In this document: positions 5,136-5,713 of the stretch, one piece after another
Layout: every line of letters begins with the position of its first letter
Numbering within the stretch: position 1 is the first letter of the stretch
Assembly: GCA_017623265.1 (NCBI GenBank)
Contig: JAGAPM010000309.1
Location: 1-5,713, forward strand
Reading direction: 5' to 3'
Origin: Lentisphaeria bacterium
GTDB taxonomy: Bacteria; Verrucomicrobiota; Lentisphaeria; Victivallales; UBA1829
DNA length: 5,713 bases
The notes under the pieces: model-generated
What the model saw: only the letters and a program-made list of their open reading frames with translations
Database searches by the model: none
What the model was told of the DNA's origin: nothing
Made by a program: the position numbers and the translations under genes

Positions 5136-5713
5136 ATGATCGATGAAAACCTGATCCCGGATCTGAAGCAGGAAAACAGACCCGTTCCGAAAGATGAAAT
5201 GATGACCGAATTCACAAAAGGTGATTCATGGCGTGTGTTCCGCATCATGGCTGAATTCATCGACACCTTCGAAACCATGGCGAAATACAAGGATCTCGTT
5301 CCGATTTTCGGATCTGCAAGATTGAAACCGGATTCCCCCGCATATCAGGATTGCGTCCGATTGGGCGAACTGCTGGCAGATGCCGGATACGGCGTTCTCA
5401 GCGGCGGCGGTCCGGGCATTATGGAGGCAGCCAATAAAGGCGCATGGCAGCGCAAGGGGGTTTCGGTTGGCTTGAACATCAAACTGCCCATGGAACAGCA
5501 CGAAAACCTCTACCAGACCGAATCACTGGAGTTCCGTTACTTCTTCATCCGCAAAGTATGCTTTATGAAATACTCTGTGGCTGTGGTGGCATATCCGGGC
5601 GGTTTCGGTATGCTGGATGAAATCTCCGAAGCGTTGACCCTGGTACAGACCAACAAAGTCAACCGGGTGCCGATTGTTTTTTTGGGAAAGAACTTCTGGT
5701 CTCCTCTCATCGA
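5136..5713 (+). CDS. LOG-family (TIGR00730-like) nucleotide 5'-monophosphate phosphoribohydrolase, 3' end outside window
   Basis: The first 192 residues of a protein of the family once misnamed 'lysine decarboxylase'. Characterised members cleave the N-glycosidic bond of cytokinin or purine/pyrimidine nucleoside 5'-monophosphates, releasing base and ribose 5-phosphate. After an N-terminal extension of about 50 residues come the Rossmann-like start LVPIFGSARLKPDS (54-67), the GGGPGIMEAANKGA stretch (90-103), GVSVGLNIKLPMEQ (108-121), and RYFFIRKVCFMKYS (134-147) with the conserved Arg and Lys. PGGFGMLDE is at 154-162. In that last motif the usual PGGxGT has Met159 in place of Thr. The extension resembles longer bacterial LOG proteins rather than the short plant-type form. 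It follows gcvH by 21 nt, likely in the same transcript. The family is certain; the physiological substrate is not. Confidence 0.92.
   Translation, partial: MIDENLIPDLKQENRPVPKDEMMTEFTKGDSWRVFRIMAEFIDTFETMAKYKDLVPIFGSARLKPDSPAYQDCVRLGELLADAGYGVLSGGGPGIMEAANKGAWQRKGVSVGLNIKLPMEQHENLYQTESLEFRYFFIRKVCFMKYSVAVVAYPGGFGMLDEISEALTLVQTNKVNRVPIVFLGKNFWSPLI

Noticed and set aside
4748..5290. A 180-residue minus-strand frame opposite gcvH and the LOG gene start
   Set aside because: It is a serine-rich shadow translation crossing two well-supported genes, without a motif or initiation signal.

Overview
This window reads as ordinary bacterial chromosome. It has seven tightly packed protein genes, strong Shine-Dalgarno sites and sigma70-like promoters. 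No tRNA, rRNA, CRISPR array or insertion sequence is visible. The first and last genes run off the window edges. The mix of a Gfo/Idh/MocA oxidoreductase divergent from a cupin-type AraC regulator, moderate GC and Gram-negative-style housekeeping proteins would fit the Lentisphaerota/Verrucomicrobiota/Kiritimatiellota group. That placement is a weak inference, because no marker here fixes the taxon.

Left part (1-1868): a Gfo/Idh/MocA NAD(P)-dependent oxidoreductase on the minus strand (3' end missing) is divergent from a complete AraC-family regulator on the plus strand. The 136-bp gap carries face-to-face promoter candidates whose -10 regions overlap, plus an ATTGCAAT palindrome. This is the usual layout of a small sugar-catabolic unit with its own regulator. 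The substrate cannot be read from the sequence.

Middle (1874-2833): a minus-strand, membrane-anchored DNA/RNA non-specific endonuclease with a DRGH active site and a lysine-rich N terminus. It converges on the AraC gene with a 5-nt gap and no visible terminator. Its promoter (perfect TTGACA, extended -10) is the best sigma70 match in the window. A separate promoter on the other strand drives the next operon.

Right part (2997-5713): thioredoxin (trxA) overlaps the start of tilS, the tRNA-Ile lysidine synthetase, and the two probably form a translationally coupled pair. Next comes a 161-nt gap with a GCGCAA/TTGCGC palindrome and a long, very A/T-rich inverted repeat built of roughly helically spaced A-tracts. 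After it lies a second operon: gcvH (lipoyl carrier of the glycine cleavage system, with no gcvT or gcvP beside it), then a LOG-family nucleotide phosphoribohydrolase cut by the window end.

I see no clearly novel multi-gene system. The points most worth a second look are the anchored nuclease, the A-tract inverted repeat before gcvH, the solitary gcvH beside a LOG gene, and the T-to-M change in the LOG PGGxGT motif.
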